Shown: positions 1 to 10,749, numbered from the stretch's first letter. The stretch: DNA of 64,000 nucleotides from Promethearchaeia archaeon (GCA_029856145.1 JAHQWK010000023.1:47999-111998); one strand, 5' to 3'. The notes: a model not told the origin generated them from the sequence alone. A program made the numbers and translations.

Positions 1-2908
1 TCTTCAATTCATCTCCTCCTACAGAAATCAATACATTCCCTCCTTCGATTGGAATGTCCATTTCTGTAGCTTCTAAAGCTTTTACAAGTGCATCTTGAAA
101 ATTATCTCCGATGATTCCGATCTCGCCCGTTGATGCCATTTCGACACCAAGCAGAAAATCAGCCTTGTCTAATCTCATAAATGAGAACATAGGGGCTTTT
201 ATACCAACAAATTCTCCATAAGGGAGTTTTAGAAGCCTTTCTGGAATTTTATTACCCATAATTACCTCAGCTGCTAATCTCATTAAGTTAATTCCTCTTG
301 TTTTTGATACATAAGGCATACTACGACTTGAACGCAAATTACATTCAATTACATAAACGTCTCCATTTTTTACTAAATATTGGACATTAAATGGTCCTTG
401 TATTTTAAGTGCTAAAGCAATCTGATTTGTATATTTCTCTATTACCTCGATAACCTCTTTAGAAACCGTTTGAGGAGGAATTACCATAGTAGCATCTCCA
501 CTATGGATACCTGCATTTTCTATATGTTCAACAATAGCACCTATTAATACATTTTCTCCGTCAGAAATACCATCACATTCAATTTCTCTGGCGTTAGTGA
601 AAAATTTAGTTATAACAACAGGATATTCGCTCGAAACAGAAGCAGCAAGATCAAGCGTATCCCTAAGTGTTTTTTCATCATAAGAAACTCTCATAGCAGC
701 ACCACTTAACACGTAAGAAGGTCTAACTAATACAGGATAACCTACTTCTGTAGCGAATTGTAAGGCATCATTTTTATCCGTTAATGTCTTCCATTCTGGT
801 TGTTTTATATTTAATTGATCTAACAATGCACTAAATTTACTTCTATCTTCTGCCATATCAATTCTCGAGCCATGAGTTCCAAGAATTTTGAGATTTGTTT
901 TTCTAAAAAATTCGGAGTATTTTGAAATTTTAGCTGCTAAATTATTTGCGATTTGGCCACCCGCAGATACGACAATACCAGTTGCTTTTTCAAGTTCACA
1001 AATGTCAAGTACTCTTTCACCAGAAATTTCTTCAAAATATAATTTATCAGATATATCATAATCGGTAGACACAGTTTCAGGATTATAATTAATCATTATT
1101 GCTTGATCAATACCAAGTTTTTTTAAACCCCATAAACAGTTAACAGATCCCCAATCAAACTCAACTGAAGCTCCGATACGATAAGTTCCTGAACCTAATA
1201 CAATTACTTTACTGAGACTTGAGTCATTTTCTTTTTCGAAATCAATATCATGTTCCGAAGCACCATAAGTTAAGTATAAATAGTTAGTAATAGCAGGCCA
1301 TTCAGCAGCTAAAGTATCAATTCGTTTAACATATGGTTTAATCCCCAACCTTCTTCTCATTTGTCTTATGAATATTGTATCAACACTCATAATTTTAGCA
1401 ATTTGACCATCAGAAAATCCATATCGTTTAGCTCTTTCTAACCAGTATCGTTTTTCATCATCCCTAGTCTCTAATAAATCAAGATCTTGAAGTTGACGTT
1501 CAATGTCAATAATATTTTTCAGTTTATATAAAAACCACTTATCTACTCGTGATAAGCGATATATTTCATCAAGAGAAATACCTCTTTTTATTGCTTCAGT
1601 AATCCTAAATACTCGTAAATCTGTAGGATTTCTTAAAGCATATTTTAATTCATTTATATCTTCAATTGGATCTAAATCATTTGCTACAAAACCTTTCATA
1701 CCGATATCAAGCATTCTAATGGCTTTTTGTAAAACTTCTTCAAAAGTTCTCCCAATTGCCATTACTTCACCTACACTTTTCATCTGAGAACCTATTCTAC
1801 GATCGACTCTTTGAAATTTTGTCAAGTCCCATCTCGGAATTTTAAGTACTAAATAATCTAATGCAGGTTCGAAACAAGCGGTTGTAATTCCAGTAATCTT
1901 ATTTTTTAATTCTGGTAATGTGTATCCAATTGCTAGCTTTGCTGCTATATATGCTAATGGATACCCTGTTGCTTTAGATGCAAGTGCGGAAGATCTTGAA
2001 AGCCGAGCGTTTACTTCTATTGCTCTAAACTCTTTAGAAAAGGGATCTAGCCCGTATTGAATATTGCATTCTCCTATAATACCAAGGTTTCGAATGACTC
2101 TTATAGAAGCTGAACGGAGCATATGGTACTCCTCATTTGTGAGGGTTTGGCTAGGACTTACAACAAGCGATTCTCCTGTATGAATTCCAACCGGATCGAA
2201 GTTTTCCATATTACAATTAATAAAACAGTTATCTTCAGAGTCTCTTACGACTTCATATTCTATCTCTTTCCAACCCCATATACTTTCTTCTATTAAAATC
2301 TGATGTATTCTTGATTGAGCTAATCCTTTTTTTGCCATTCTTTCGAATTCTTTTATATTATCAACAATACCAGATCCCCTTCCACCCAATGTATACGCTA
2401 CTCGTATCATACATGGAAATCCGATTTTTTTTACTGCTTTTAGTGCTTCACTATAAGAATTTACCGCCTGACTTTTACACACTTTAACATTTGATCCTTC
2501 CATTGCTTTTACAAAAAGATCTCTATCTTCAGTAACTTCAATAGCTTCGATTGGTGTTCCAAGTACTCTTACATTATATTTCTCTAAAACTCCTGCTTCA
2601 TTTAATTCAACACCTACATTTAAAGCAGTTTGACCTCCAAATGCTAATAAAACACCATCTGGCTTTTCTTTTTTTATTACTTCCTCTACGTATTTAACAT
2701 TTATTGGCAATAGGTAAACTTTATCAGATAATTCTGGATCTGTTTGGATTGTAGCAATATTTGGGTTAATTAGAATAGTCTCAATTCCTTCTTCTTTAAG
2801 TGCTTTTAATACTTGACTTCCAGAATAATCAAATTCCCCGGCTTGACCGATACGGATTCCTCCAGATCCTAAGACCAATGCCTTTTTTATTGTTTTATCT
2901 AATGGCAT
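1..2908 (-). CDS. carB: Carbamoyl-phosphate synthase large subunit (partial, C-terminus off the left edge)
   Basis: The large subunit makes carbamoyl phosphate from bicarbonate, ATP and ammonia for pyrimidine and arginine synthesis. The ORF track misses it because it has no stop inside the window. I translated the start by hand: the protein begins MPLDKTIKKALVLGSGGIRI, the classical CarB N-terminus, and the last codons at the window edge (VLISVGGDELK) are still in frame and match the end of the second synthetase half. About 969 residues are present; only the C-terminal allosteric domain of roughly 100 residues is missing. It starts 4 nt after the carA stop, and the end of carA supplies a GGAG ribosome site, so the two are co-transcribed and probably translationally coupled. 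Confidence 0.95.
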   Translation of the reverse strand, partial: MPLDKTIKKALVLGSGGIRIGQAGEFDYSGSQVLKALKEEGIETILINPNIATIQTDPELSDKVYLLPINVKYVEEVIKKEKPDGVLLAFGGQTALNVGVELNEAGVLEKYNVRVLGTPIEAIEVTEDRDLFVKAMEGSNVKVCKSQAVNSYSEALKAVKKIGFPCMIRVAYTLGGRGSGIVDNIKEFERMAKKGLAQSRIHQILIEESIWGWKEIEYEVVRDSEDNCFINCNMENFDPVGIHTGESLVVSPSQTLTNEEYHMLRSASIRVIRNLGIIGECNIQYGLDPFSKEFRAIEVNARLSRSSALASKATGYPLAYIAAKLAIGYTLPELKNKITGITTACFEPALDYLVLKIPRWDLTKFQRVDRRIGSQMKSVGEVMAIGRTFEEVLQKAIRMLDIGMKGFVANDLDPIEDINELKYALRNPTDLRVFRITEAIKRGISLDEIYRLSRVDKWFLYKLKNIIDIERQLQDLDLLETRDDEKRYWLERAKRYGFSDGQIAKIMSVDTIFIRQMRRRLGIKPYVKRIDTLAAEWPAITNYLYLTYGASEHDIDFEKENDSSLSKVIVLGSGTYRIGASVEFDWGSVNCLWGLKKLGIDQAIMINYNPETVSTDYDISDKLYFEEISGERVLDICELEKATGIVVSAGGQIANNLAAKISKYSEFFRKTNLKILGTHGSRIDMAEDRSKFSALLDQLNIKQPEWKTLTDKNDALQFATEVGYPVLVRPSYVLSGAAMRVSYDEKTLRDTLDLAASVSSEYPVVITKFFTNAREIECDGISDGENVLIGAIVEHIENAGIHSGDATMVIPPQTVSKEVIEVIEKYTNQIALALKIQGPFNVQYLVKNGDVYVIECNLRSSRSMPYVSKTRGINLMRLAAEVIMGNKIPERLLKLPYGEFVGIKAPMFSFMRLDKADFLLGVEMASTGEIGIIGDNFQDALVKALEATEMDIPIEGGNVLISVGGDELK

Positions 2909-2912
2909 CAAT

Positions 2913-4046
2913 CTATAACTCCATAAATTCAACAAATTTATCAAATAGATATAAAGAATCTAAAGGTCCAGGGCAAGCCTCAGGATGGAATTGAACCGCA
3001 AAAATGGGTTTGGTTTTATGAATTAATCCTTCATTAGAATTATCATCAATATTTTTAAGGAATTCCTTAAAACCCCCCTTTTCAAAATCCTTAACACAGA
3101 ATCCATGATTCTGAGATGTGATATAACACTGATGAGTTTCTGGGTTTATAACTGTTTTATTTCCTCCCCTATGACCATATTTTAATTTATATGAAGAGCC
3201 ACCTGCTCCTAACCCAATGATTTGATTGCCTAAACAAATTCCCATAGTTGGAATATTATTTTTAATCAAATTTCTAGCAACTTCTATCGCACCTTTATAC
3301 ATTGCAGGATCTCCTGGTCCGTTAGAAATGAACACACCATCTGGATTATATTTCATGATTTGATTATAATCATAGTTAAAGGGTACAAGAATGACTTCAA
3401 TCCCTCTACCCACAAAATTTCTGAGAATATTGTTTTTAACTCCCAAATCTAACACAACAACTTTCCCTTTTGACTTTGGAGGTATAAATCTCTTAATATT
3501 ATTAGTTGACACCTCGCTTGCTAAATGTCTAAGATTTGGATCTTGAACTTTTTTGACTTCTTCTCTCAATTTATTTATATCAGGCTTTTCCCCTGGATTA
3601 TAAACAGCAAGTAACCCTACTTGAACACCCTCTTCCCTTAAAATTTTGGTTAATGCTCTAGTGTCAATCCATTCAATTCCAGGAACATCTTCTTCAAGAA
3701 GAAATTCATTCAGAGTTTTTACACTTTCATAATGGCTTGGATTTTTACAACATTCATTAACTATATACCCACTTATTTTAATTGAATCTGATTCAAAATT
3801 TTTGTGAATTCCAAATTCATCTTTTTCCCAAGCGGGAACTCCATAATTCCCAACAAGAGGGTGAGTCATAACAACAATTTGGCCATGATATGAGGGATCT
3901 GTTAAAGTTTCATTATATCCAGCACCGGTAATTGTGGTGAAAACAATTTCTCCCCCTGCTTTTTTCGTCGCTCCAAAGCCGACGCCTTCAAAATACCTTC
4001 CGTCTTGAAGCATCAAAATAGCTGGTCTTTCTTTCTTATAAAGCAT
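2913..4046 (-). CDS. carA: Carbamoyl-phosphate synthase small (glutaminase) subunit
   Basis: This subunit hydrolyses glutamine and channels ammonia to CarB. The 377-residue length is normal. The N-terminal domain contains the family signature around GYNETLTDPSYHGQ, and the C-terminal class I amidotransferase domain has the nucleophile elbow MGICLGNQ (Cys near residue 270) and the catalytic His/Glu in QFHPEACPGP near the end. The oxyanion motif SNGPGDP is present. It is the first gene of a carA-carB operon reading left, with carB 4 nt downstream. I see no adjacent pyrimidine or arginine genes apart from pyrG 11 kb away. Confidence 0.96.
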   Translation of the reverse strand: MLYKKERPAILMLQDGRYFEGVGFGATKKAGGEIVFTTITGAGYNETLTDPSYHGQIVVMTHPLVGNYGVPAWEKDEFGIHKNFESDSIKISGYIVNECCKNPSHYESVKTLNEFLLEEDVPGIEWIDTRALTKILREEGVQVGLLAVYNPGEKPDINKLREEVKKVQDPNLRHLASEVSTNNIKRFIPPKSKGKVVVLDLGVKNNILRNFVGRGIEVILVPFNYDYNQIMKYNPDGVFISNGPGDPAMYKGAIEVARNLIKNNIPTMGICLGNQIIGLGAGGSSYKLKYGHRGGNKTVINPETHQCYITSQNHGFCVKDFEKGGFKEFLKNIDDNSNEGLIHKTKPIFAVQFHPEACPGPLDSLYLFDKFVEFMEL

Positions 4047-4143
4047 TGACTCTTTTGTAATGTTCTTCTTTTAAATCCTTAAAATAAAGATAGCTAATCC
4101 TTTTTTTTAAGATTATTTATTAACTAGTTAAATAAAGTATAGT

Positions 4144-5235
4144 TTAAATAGAGCTACTTGGTGGTGGTGAGTAAGAAGAATATAATTCTTTTTTAATACT
4201 CTCCCCCTTTGCTTTAAGAAATTCTTGTATAGTGGTTTTTATTGATTGAATTATTGATTCCAGATTAATTTCCTCATAAGTATTAAACCATGAATAGTTT
4301 TGAGTTTTGAACTTTTCTAAATCTTTGGATTCTTGTAAAATTATTATATTCTGGTCAATTAAAAATGATGGATCTAATATATTCTCCTCTCCATCCTCTA
4401 GTTTTTTCACATTTAGGAGCATACACTCAAGTAAATCATCATAGAAAAGAAGTGGAATGTACTTTAACAATTTTGGTTTTATATTATCTAAAGATGAGTC
4501 TAGTTTTTCTAAGTTATCTGGTAAGCCAATTTCAGAAAGATCAAACACATCAAGATTTATGAGTTCTGGATGAAATTGTACCTGTTCTATTTTTTTCATT
4601 TTTTTACGGTATGTTGCTATTTTTTTAGTATACAATTTAACATGGATCTGCAAATGTGTTGTTTCAATTAATATTGAGTTTTCTTCTATTCTCTTTTCGC
4701 AAAGATGTTGAATATTTTTGCAATAGTTTGTTGCCGCAGTTATTAGATCTTCATCATTAAGTTTTGCTTTCAATAAATTATCAACATATGACTTTAAAAA
4801 TGCTGAGAAATCATTCTCAAGGTCTAATAATTTAGCATACAGAAATTTTGTAGAATCCCACCATTTTTGTGCTTTTTTGGATGTAAGAGAAAGAGCAAAT
4901 GTATCAAAAGCACGAATTTCTGTGAAATTAATCAACTGTTCCACCCCATATTGAAGAAACATAGTAGGATTGATTATAGCATTGAGATCATCCATAAGTG
5001 AAAAAGAAAGGGGTTCTCTGGGACGAATTAAAAGAGATTGTTCACCATTAAATACACGATCCACTCTCATGGGGAGAGGCATAATTGGATTAGTAATGAT
5101 CTTCTTTAATAGTGCCACATCGCGTTCCGATTCAAAACCTGTGAGATCAGGAGGAAAAACTTCTAAATAAAAGAAAAAAGGGGCAGCGTCATATTTGAAC
5201 GTTTTAAATTTATTAATTGGTTTAAAAGAGATCAC
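4144..5235 (-). CDS. Unknown alpha-helical protein co-transcribed with a TetR regulator
   Basis: I do not recognise this 363-residue protein. Residues 1-120 are mixed alpha/beta (FFFYLEVFPPDLTGF, PLPMRVDRVFNGEQSLLI), and the rest looks helical and charged with a possible coiled coil around residues 190-225. There is no signal peptide or clear membrane segment; the C-terminus is a short proline/serine tail. The GTG start lies 5 nt after the tetR stop and overlaps a TAGGTGA ribosome-site-like sequence, so it is very probably the second gene of a tetR operon. That suggests a regulatory or sensing link with the TetR protein, but no function can be assigned. Confidence 0.75.
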   Translation of the reverse strand: MISFKPINKFKTFKYDAAPFFFYLEVFPPDLTGFESERDVALLKKIITNPIMPLPMRVDRVFNGEQSLLIRPREPLSFSLMDDLNAIINPTMFLQYGVEQLINFTEIRAFDTFALSLTSKKAQKWWDSTKFLYAKLLDLENDFSAFLKSYVDNLLKAKLNDEDLITAATNYCKNIQHLCEKRIEENSILIETTHLQIHVKLYTKKIATYRKKMKKIEQVQFHPELINLDVFDLSEIGLPDNLEKLDSSLDNIKPKLLKYIPLLFYDDLLECMLLNVKKLEDGEENILDPSFLIDQNIIILQESKDLEKFKTQNYSWFNTYEEINLESIIQSIKTTIQEFLKAKGESIKKELYSSYSPPPSSSI

Positions 5236-5240
5236 CTACG

Positions 5241-5963
5241 TTATTTGGTGCTTAAATCTTTTTGAGCTAAAGATGAATCTGTTAATGATTTTTCCAATTT
5301 ACTTAAAACAAAATTTTGAAAATCTTTTCTAGAAAAGTCTGCTTGATCAAACTGGATTATTTCACTTGCAAGATTACCATTAAAGTTTTCACTTTGCTCG
5401 ATTATTCTCATATGTCTATCTACAATAGCAGCACCCAAAATTAGACTATAAGTATAGAAAGATAGCATTCCTGCATTAGACTCTTTAATTTCGTTATCAT
5501 TAATTCCATTCTGTATAACTTTTGCTGTACCCTTTAAAAAATTGAATTTTCGATATTCCTTTTCAAAAGGACCCATTTTATCAGAAGAAGGAGCCTCAAT
5601 AAAATGCATCATACTAAAAGCTCCAAAATCTTTATCAGCAAACTGTAAAAAGTTTTCAAAAATCTTCATTAAAAGATCGATTGTTGATGTTTTATGATTT
5701 TTAATAATTTCGATATTTTCATCTCTATATTGATTAAAAAATTTATTCCGGATCGCAATCCACAATTCTCTCTTACTTTCTACATAATTATATAAATTAT
5801 TCTGGTTCATTCCGAGGTTTTTTGCTAATCCTCGTAGACTGAAGCCATCTCTTCCCTTTTCTAAAAATAAGTCCTTTCCTGCTTTCAAAATCCGTTCAAA
5901 TTGAGCTGCTTTTTTCTCAGGTGAACGACTTCGAGATTTTTTTTTTTTAGTCTTTACGCTCAT
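5241..5963 (-). CDS. TetR/AcrR-family transcriptional regulator
   Basis: A 240-residue ligand-responsive repressor. Residues ~20-68 form the TetR helix-turn-helix: ILKAGKDLFLEKG, then FSLRGLAKNLGMNQNNLYNY. The helical C-terminal part is the ligand pocket and dimer interface and is not family-specific. A lysine/arginine-rich tail precedes the DNA-binding domain. It is divergent from the molybdopterin oxidoreductase and leads an operon with the unknown gene at 4144. Its operator is not obvious; FadR-like palindromes found at 36.8-37.0 kb are possible targets of this or another TetR protein, but the sequence does not decide that. Confidence 0.9.
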   Translation of the reverse strand: MSVKTKKKKSRSRSPEKKAAQFERILKAGKDLFLEKGRDGFSLRGLAKNLGMNQNNLYNYVESKRELWIAIRNKFFNQYRDENIEIIKNHKTSTIDLLMKIFENFLQFADKDFGAFSMMHFIEAPSSDKMGPFEKEYRKFNFLKGTAKVIQNGINDNEIKESNAGMLSFYTYSLILGAAIVDRHMRIIEQSENFNGNLASEIIQFDQADFSRKDFQNFVLSKLEKSLTDSSLAQKDLSTK

Positions 5964-6346
5964 CTTAAACTTCCATAAATTTCATTTAGAAAGATTCAAT
6001 TAATAAAATAATCGAAAATTAGTTTAAATTACATTTTTAATTAATTCATAACAAATTATTAAGATTAGCACATTGAAAAGAATATTTTCAGTATTAAATC
6101 ATCAGAAAAAAAATATTATTTATCAAGATTAAAAATTGTTATTAAGAGAGAAAAGTGAGAAGGGAATCATGAAACAGATAAAAATTAAAAGGTGATCATC
6201 TTCTCTTTTTTCTCTCTACTGAATAGATAAAATAGTGATCAATAAGAAATTTCATAAAAAATATTTAAACTTCGCAGATTTTTTCTAATTAAAATTTAAT
6301 TTAAAAATAAAAAAGAGTAGTGGATTAAAAATAGAAATAAAACAAA
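5964..6346. promoter_or_regulatory. Divergent intergenic region with a long hairpin
   Basis: This 383-bp AT-rich region separates tetR from the molybdopterin oxidoreductase and must hold both promoters. Its main feature is an imperfect inverted repeat, 6145-6162 against 6200-6217 (18-nt arms, 16 Watson-Crick matches), looping out ~37 nt. The loop contains a short ORF (MKQIKIKR). The hairpin could be a leader RNA, attenuator or operator; nothing in the sequence decides which. Confidence 0.5.
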
Positions 6347-8607
6347 ATGATGTCAAAATAATTAAAACTGGTTGTTGTCATGATTGCGGTGGGCGATGTG
6401 TTTTAAAAGCACATGTAAAAGATGGAAAAATTTTAAGATTTGAAACAGATAATGAGGAACTACCGCAATTAAGAGCCTGTTTGCGAGGAAGGGCATATAG
6501 ACAACGGGTCTACTCAGACGATAGACTTAGATCTCCGTTACGTCGAGTGGGTAATCGAGGTGAAGGTATATTTGAAAGAATATCTTGGGATGAAGCATTA
6601 AATGAAGTGGCTAATAAGATTAAAGAGATAAAGCAAAAACATGGTAATTCTGCAATTTTACTTGTCCCTGGTGGAGGTAATCAAGGAATGCTACATGGCA
6701 TTATCCCTCATGCCTTAATGCTTCATCAAATCGGTGGGTATACTCGAATGTGGGGTGCTCCTTCTTACGAAGGGGCTCTTTTTGCTTCTATGGCAACCTA
6801 TGGAACAATGATGACAGGGAATGCACGTGAAGATTTACTTAATTCTAAACTAATCATAATGTGGGGTTGGAATCCAGCAAATACTATTTGGGATCCTGGA
6901 ACCAGCTTATGGTTGGCTAAAGCCCGAGAACAAGGAATTAAAATTGTGTCAATTGATCCAATTTTTACAGATTCAGCAGCAGTTTTAGCTGATGAATGGA
7001 TTCCTATTCGCCCCGGTACCGATACTGCTGCTCTTATTGCTATATCTTATGTTATAATAAGTGAAAACCTTCATGATATGGATTTTATAAAAAATTATAC
7101 TATTGGTTTTGAAAAATTTAGGGATTATGTACTTGGATTGGAAGATGATCAACCCAAAACACCTGAATGGGCAGAAGAAATAACTATGATTTCTGCAGAA
7201 ACTATTAGAAATTTGGCACGAGAGTATGCCATAAACAAACCAGCAGCGCTTATTGCAGGCTGGGGACCTGCTCGGACTGCTTTTGGAGAACAATATTCTC
7301 GAGCAGCAAATGTGTTATGTACAATAACGGGTAATATTGGAATTAATGGAGGATATGCCGCTGGTTTTATGAGATCGTATTATAGCCGTGAGAGAATTTT
7401 AACGGGAAGTAAAAAAAAATCTGGCCCTTTCAAGCCTGATGATGAAACTCCTAAAAGACCAAGACTTCAAGATAATCCTGTTGATTTTGGAGCAGCTCCC
7501 CGCGAAGAAAGTTTATATAAATTAAAAGGTGGAACCAATCCCGCAAATACTCGTATTCACTATAATGATTATTATAATGCAATATTAAAAGGTTGTAAAG
7601 GGGGTTATCCTACTGATATTAAAATGGCTTATATTGCAGGAACTAATCGATTAAACCAGTTTCCCAATGTAAATAAAGGAGTCAAAGCGTTAAAATCTCT
7701 TGATTTTATTGTAATTTATGAACAATTTATGACTCCAACAGCTCAATTAGCAGATATTGTTTTACCTGTAAACACTTTCATGGAACGCAATGATGTAGCA
7801 GTTCCTTGGCTAGGAGCACCCTATTATATCTATTTAAATAAAGCTATTGATTCTTTATATGAATCAAAATCTGATTTGGAAATATGTAAGGAATTATCTA
7901 AGAAATTAGATATTGAACAAAGTCTATTAGATTTACCTGAAGAACAAATCTTAAAGCTTTTTACAGCTCCTCGTAAAGATATAAAAAGTTATAATAAAAT
8001 GAAAAGAGACGGATATTTTAAAGTTAAAGTAGATGAGCCTTTTATTGCTTTTAAGGATCAAATTGAAGACTTTGAAAAAAATCCTTTTCCTACTCTATCA
8101 GGTAAGATTGAGATTTATTGTGAACATATAGCTGAGAAAAATAATCCATTAATGCCTCCAATTCCTAAATATTTAACCCATGATGAGCATTATGACTCTC
8201 CCATAGCAAAGAAGTATTCATTACAATTACTCACACCCCATAATAAAAGGAGAACTCATTCTAGTTTACATAATATCCCTTGGTTAGAAGAAATTGAGCC
8301 TCATGCTGTTTGGATTAATCCAGTTGATGCATCGAAACGAAATATAAATAATGGGGATTTGGTAGATATTTTCAACGATCGAGGTAGAATGAGAATTCCC
8401 GCTAAGGTTACTGAACGTATAATACCGGGAGCAGTTTGTGTGTATCAAGGAGCATGGTATAATCCTGATAAGGACGGTGTGGATCTCGGAGGATGTGCTA
8501 ATATCTTAACAAAGGATGTCTATTCTCCGGGAGGAGCCTTTCCTTTGAATAGTTCTTTAGTGGAAATAGAATTGTCTCCGAATAATAAATTGGAGGAGAT
8601 GCAATGA
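6347..8607 (+). CDS. Molybdopterin oxidoreductase, DMSO-reductase family catalytic subunit (apparent N-terminal frameshift)
   Basis: A Mo/W-bis-MGD enzyme of the DMSO-reductase superfamily; substrate unknown. The track starts at 6481 (708 aa), but the upstream frame encodes the [4Fe-4S] motif GCCHDCGGRC and DGKILRF, so the true gene is longer. That frame has no ATG, GTG or TTG after its stop at 6286. An ATG ATG TCA AAA at 6347 is one base out of phase; one extra A in the following A-run would give MMSKIIKTGCCHDCGG, a normal N-terminus. The body has the MGD-binding features (WGWNPANT, DPIFTDSA, GNIGINGG) and a C-terminal cofactor domain (TPHNKRRTHS). A Ser in GAPSYEGA may ligate the metal. The stop overlaps the start of the iron-sulfur subunit (ATGA). 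No membrane anchor gene follows and no Tat signal is visible. Confidence 0.88.
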
Positions 8608-9170
8608 ATCAGATGGGATTTTATTTCGATCAAACACGTTGTATAGGTTGTTATACATGTTCTGTTGCGTGTAAAGACTGGCACAATATTCCAGAGAAAG
8701 TAAATTGGAGACAAATCAAAGTTTTAGAAGATGGAAAATTTCCTAATTTATATCTAGCTTATCTTTCTTCTTCTTGTTATCATTGTAAAGAACCACCTTG
8801 TATTAAAGTTTGTCCCGTGGGCGCAATAAAGAAGAGAGAAAAAGATGGTATTGTCATTGTTGAATCTAGTAAATGTTTAGGTAATGAAGAATGTGATTCG
8901 AAATGTCTAAAGGCTTGTCCTTATGATATTCCGCAGTTTGGTCCTGAAAGAGGAGGAAAAATGCAAAAATGTGATTTTTGTTTAGAACGTTTAGAAAAAG
9001 GACAACAAACTATTTGTGTTGAGGCTTGTCCCATGTTTGCTCTTGATGCGGGCCCTTTAGATGAGTTAAAGGATAAATATGGAGATGTAGTTGAAGCAGA
9101 AGGTTTTAAGTATTTTGAGAAATTTAAACCATCTATATTACATAAACCTAAATTAAAAAACTTAGATTAA
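8604..9170 (+). CDS. DmsB-like four-cluster ferredoxin subunit
   Basis: An electron-transfer subunit of 188 residues that partners the molybdopterin enzyme. It has four cysteine groups typical of DmsB/NrfC/HycB proteins: CIGCYTCSVACKDWH near the N-terminus, CYHCKEPPCIKVCP around residue 55, CLGNEECDSKCLKACP around 92, and CDFCLERL...CVEACP around 125. That is enough for four [4Fe-4S] clusters. The start overlaps the previous stop by 4 nt, indicating translational coupling. With no transmembrane partner the pair may be cytoplasmic or use another quinone or ferredoxin partner. Confidence 0.93.
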   Translation: MNQMGFYFDQTRCIGCYTCSVACKDWHNIPEKVNWRQIKVLEDGKFPNLYLAYLSSSCYHCKEPPCIKVCPVGAIKKREKDGIVIVESSKCLGNEECDSKCLKACPYDIPQFGPERGGKMQKCDFCLERLEKGQQTICVEACPMFALDAGPLDELKDKYGDVVEAEGFKYFEKFKPSILHKPKLKNLD

Positions 9171-9263
9171 TAAATTATTCAAATTTTTAAATAAAATATC
9201 TTAATTTTTTATTTTATTAGATAATTTCATTATATTATAGAATTTTAAAGAAGTGAAAATGAA

Positions 9264-10559
9264 TTGGAACTAAAGGAAGTATGGTTAATTGATTATGCCC
9301 GGACCGCATTTTCTCGTTCTAGGCCAAATCAACCTGAAAGAGATGTGTTTGGTGAAATTCGTGGAGACGAATTACTTGCTAGACTCATTATGAAATTTTT
9401 TGATAGAAAGTTAGCTGATAAAGGAATAACAAAGAAAGATATTGAGGAAGTCTCTGTAGGAGTTGCTTCAGGGGTTCTTGAAAACTGGACTTACGGGGCG
9501 AAAATTCCTCTTTACTTATCGGGATTTCCAAATGAAGTTTCTTCCTTCTTTATAGATAAACAATGTGCTTCAGCAGGTGCCGGAATGCATATGTTAACAA
9601 TGGAAATCATGACAGGGAATACTAAGTGTGCATTAGCAACTGGTTTTGAACATATGACCCGTATTAGAAGAATTGGTATAGACCCCGCAATAGAGAGATA
9701 TGAAGATGAGAATAGCATCTTTTATCATCCAGAATATGATATGGTTAATTCAACTAACATGCTACAAACAGCACAAAGATTATATGAAGAAGAAGTACCT
9801 AAATTTACAAAAGAAGATATGGATAAATTTGGAGTGAGATCGCATAATTTAACTATTAAAAGCCAAGAAGAAAAATGGTTCACATCTGGTGTGAATGGTG
9901 GGGAAATTATTCCAATTGAAGCTCACTTAGAAGGGAATGTTGAAGAGTCAATAATGGTAGATAGGGATATGGCAGCTAGAAAATCTACTTTGGAAGGAGT
10001 TGCTGGATTACGTAGAATATCTGTTCCTTTTTATTTGGAGAAAAATGGAGGTAAAAAGGGTTATATTAAAAGAGAAGGCACTGAGGAAGGGGTGATAACA
10101 GCCGGAAATTCTTCTCCCTTGAATGCAGGAGCTACAGCTGCAGTCCTTATGGAAGCAGAAGAAGCGAAAAAGAGAGACCTTGAACCCTTGGCCCGCATAG
10201 TTTCAATTGGTTGGGCAGGAGTGGATCCAAGAGTTATGGGACGGGGTCCTGTTCCTGCTACCCGCAAAGCCTTAGAATATGCTAATTTAAGTGCTGAAGA
10301 TATCGATTATTGGGAAATTAACGAAGCTTTTTGTATCGTTGCCTTAAATTGTATGGAAAAATTCAATATTCCAGAAGAAAAAGTTAATATTATGGGAGGA
10401 TCAACTGCAATTGGCCATCCATTAGGAGCTACAATGCTTCGCCTTACAGGAACATTAGCAAGAATTTTAAGAGATAAGAAAGCAAAATACGGAGTGGCTA
10501 ACGCTTGTTGTGGCGGCGGACAGGGAGTTGCGACTATTATAGAGAATTTTAATATATAA
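9264..10559 (+). CDS. Thiolase (acetyl-CoA C-acetyltransferase family)
   Basis: Catalyses reversible thiolytic cleavage or condensation of acyl-CoA esters. Both catalytic cysteines and the histidine are present: the nucleophile in [13 protein letters not shown] near residue 96, NEAF near 345, the His in [14 protein letters not shown], and the second Cys in the C-terminal CCGGGQGV. Length 431 is slightly above the ~395 usual for bacterial thiolases. The start is TTG; an ATG 5 nt upstream is out of frame and stops at once. The gene stands alone with a terminator-like hairpin after it, though the other CoA genes in the window supply a plausible fatty- or hydroxy-acid pathway. Confidence 0.94.
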   Translation: MELKEVWLIDYARTAFSRSRPNQPERDVFGEIRGDELLARLIMKFFDRKLADKGITKKDIEEVSVGVASGVLENWTYGAKIPLYLSGFPNEVSSFFIDKQCASAGAGMHMLTMEIMTGNTKCALATGFEHMTRIRRIGIDPAIERYEDENSIFYHPEYDMVNSTNMLQTAQRLYEEEVPKFTKEDMDKFGVRSHNLTIKSQEEKWFTSGVNGGEIIPIEAHLEGNVEESIMVDRDMAARKSTLEGVAGLRRISVPFYLEKNGGKKGYIKREGTEEGVITAGNSSPLNAGATAAVLMEAEEAKKRDLEPLARIVSIGWAGVDPRVMGRGPVPATRKALEYANLSAEDIDYWEINEAFCIVALNCMEKFNIPEEKVNIMGGSTAIGHPLGATMLRLTGTLARILRDKKAKYGVANACCGGGQGVATIIENFNI

Positions 10560-10567
10560 AATTAACT

Positions 10568-10596
10568 ATTATCTTAAGATCTATCATTAAGATAAT
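10568..10596 (+). terminator. Terminator-like hairpin after the thiolase gene
   Basis: A perfect 10-bp inverted repeat (ATTATCTTAA / TTAAGATAAT) with a 9-nt loop begins 9 nt after the thiolase stop and is followed by a T-rich stretch. The position fits transcription termination. Confidence 0.5.
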
Positions 10597-10749
10597 TTTA
10601 AATTAATATTAGAGCTAATTTTTCCTTTTTCTTAAACATAAATTTAAATTGATCTTCTAGGTTATTTAATTATCTGACTGAATTAATGAATTAAATTTAA
10701 CTAAATATTAAATTTCTAACATTTTATTTAATTTAAATATGATTTAATT

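Noticed and set aside
1503-1787. Plus-strand 94-aa ORF in the first 3 kb
   Set aside because: It lies within carB on the opposite strand; hand translation of the start and end of the minus frame gives conserved CarB sequence.
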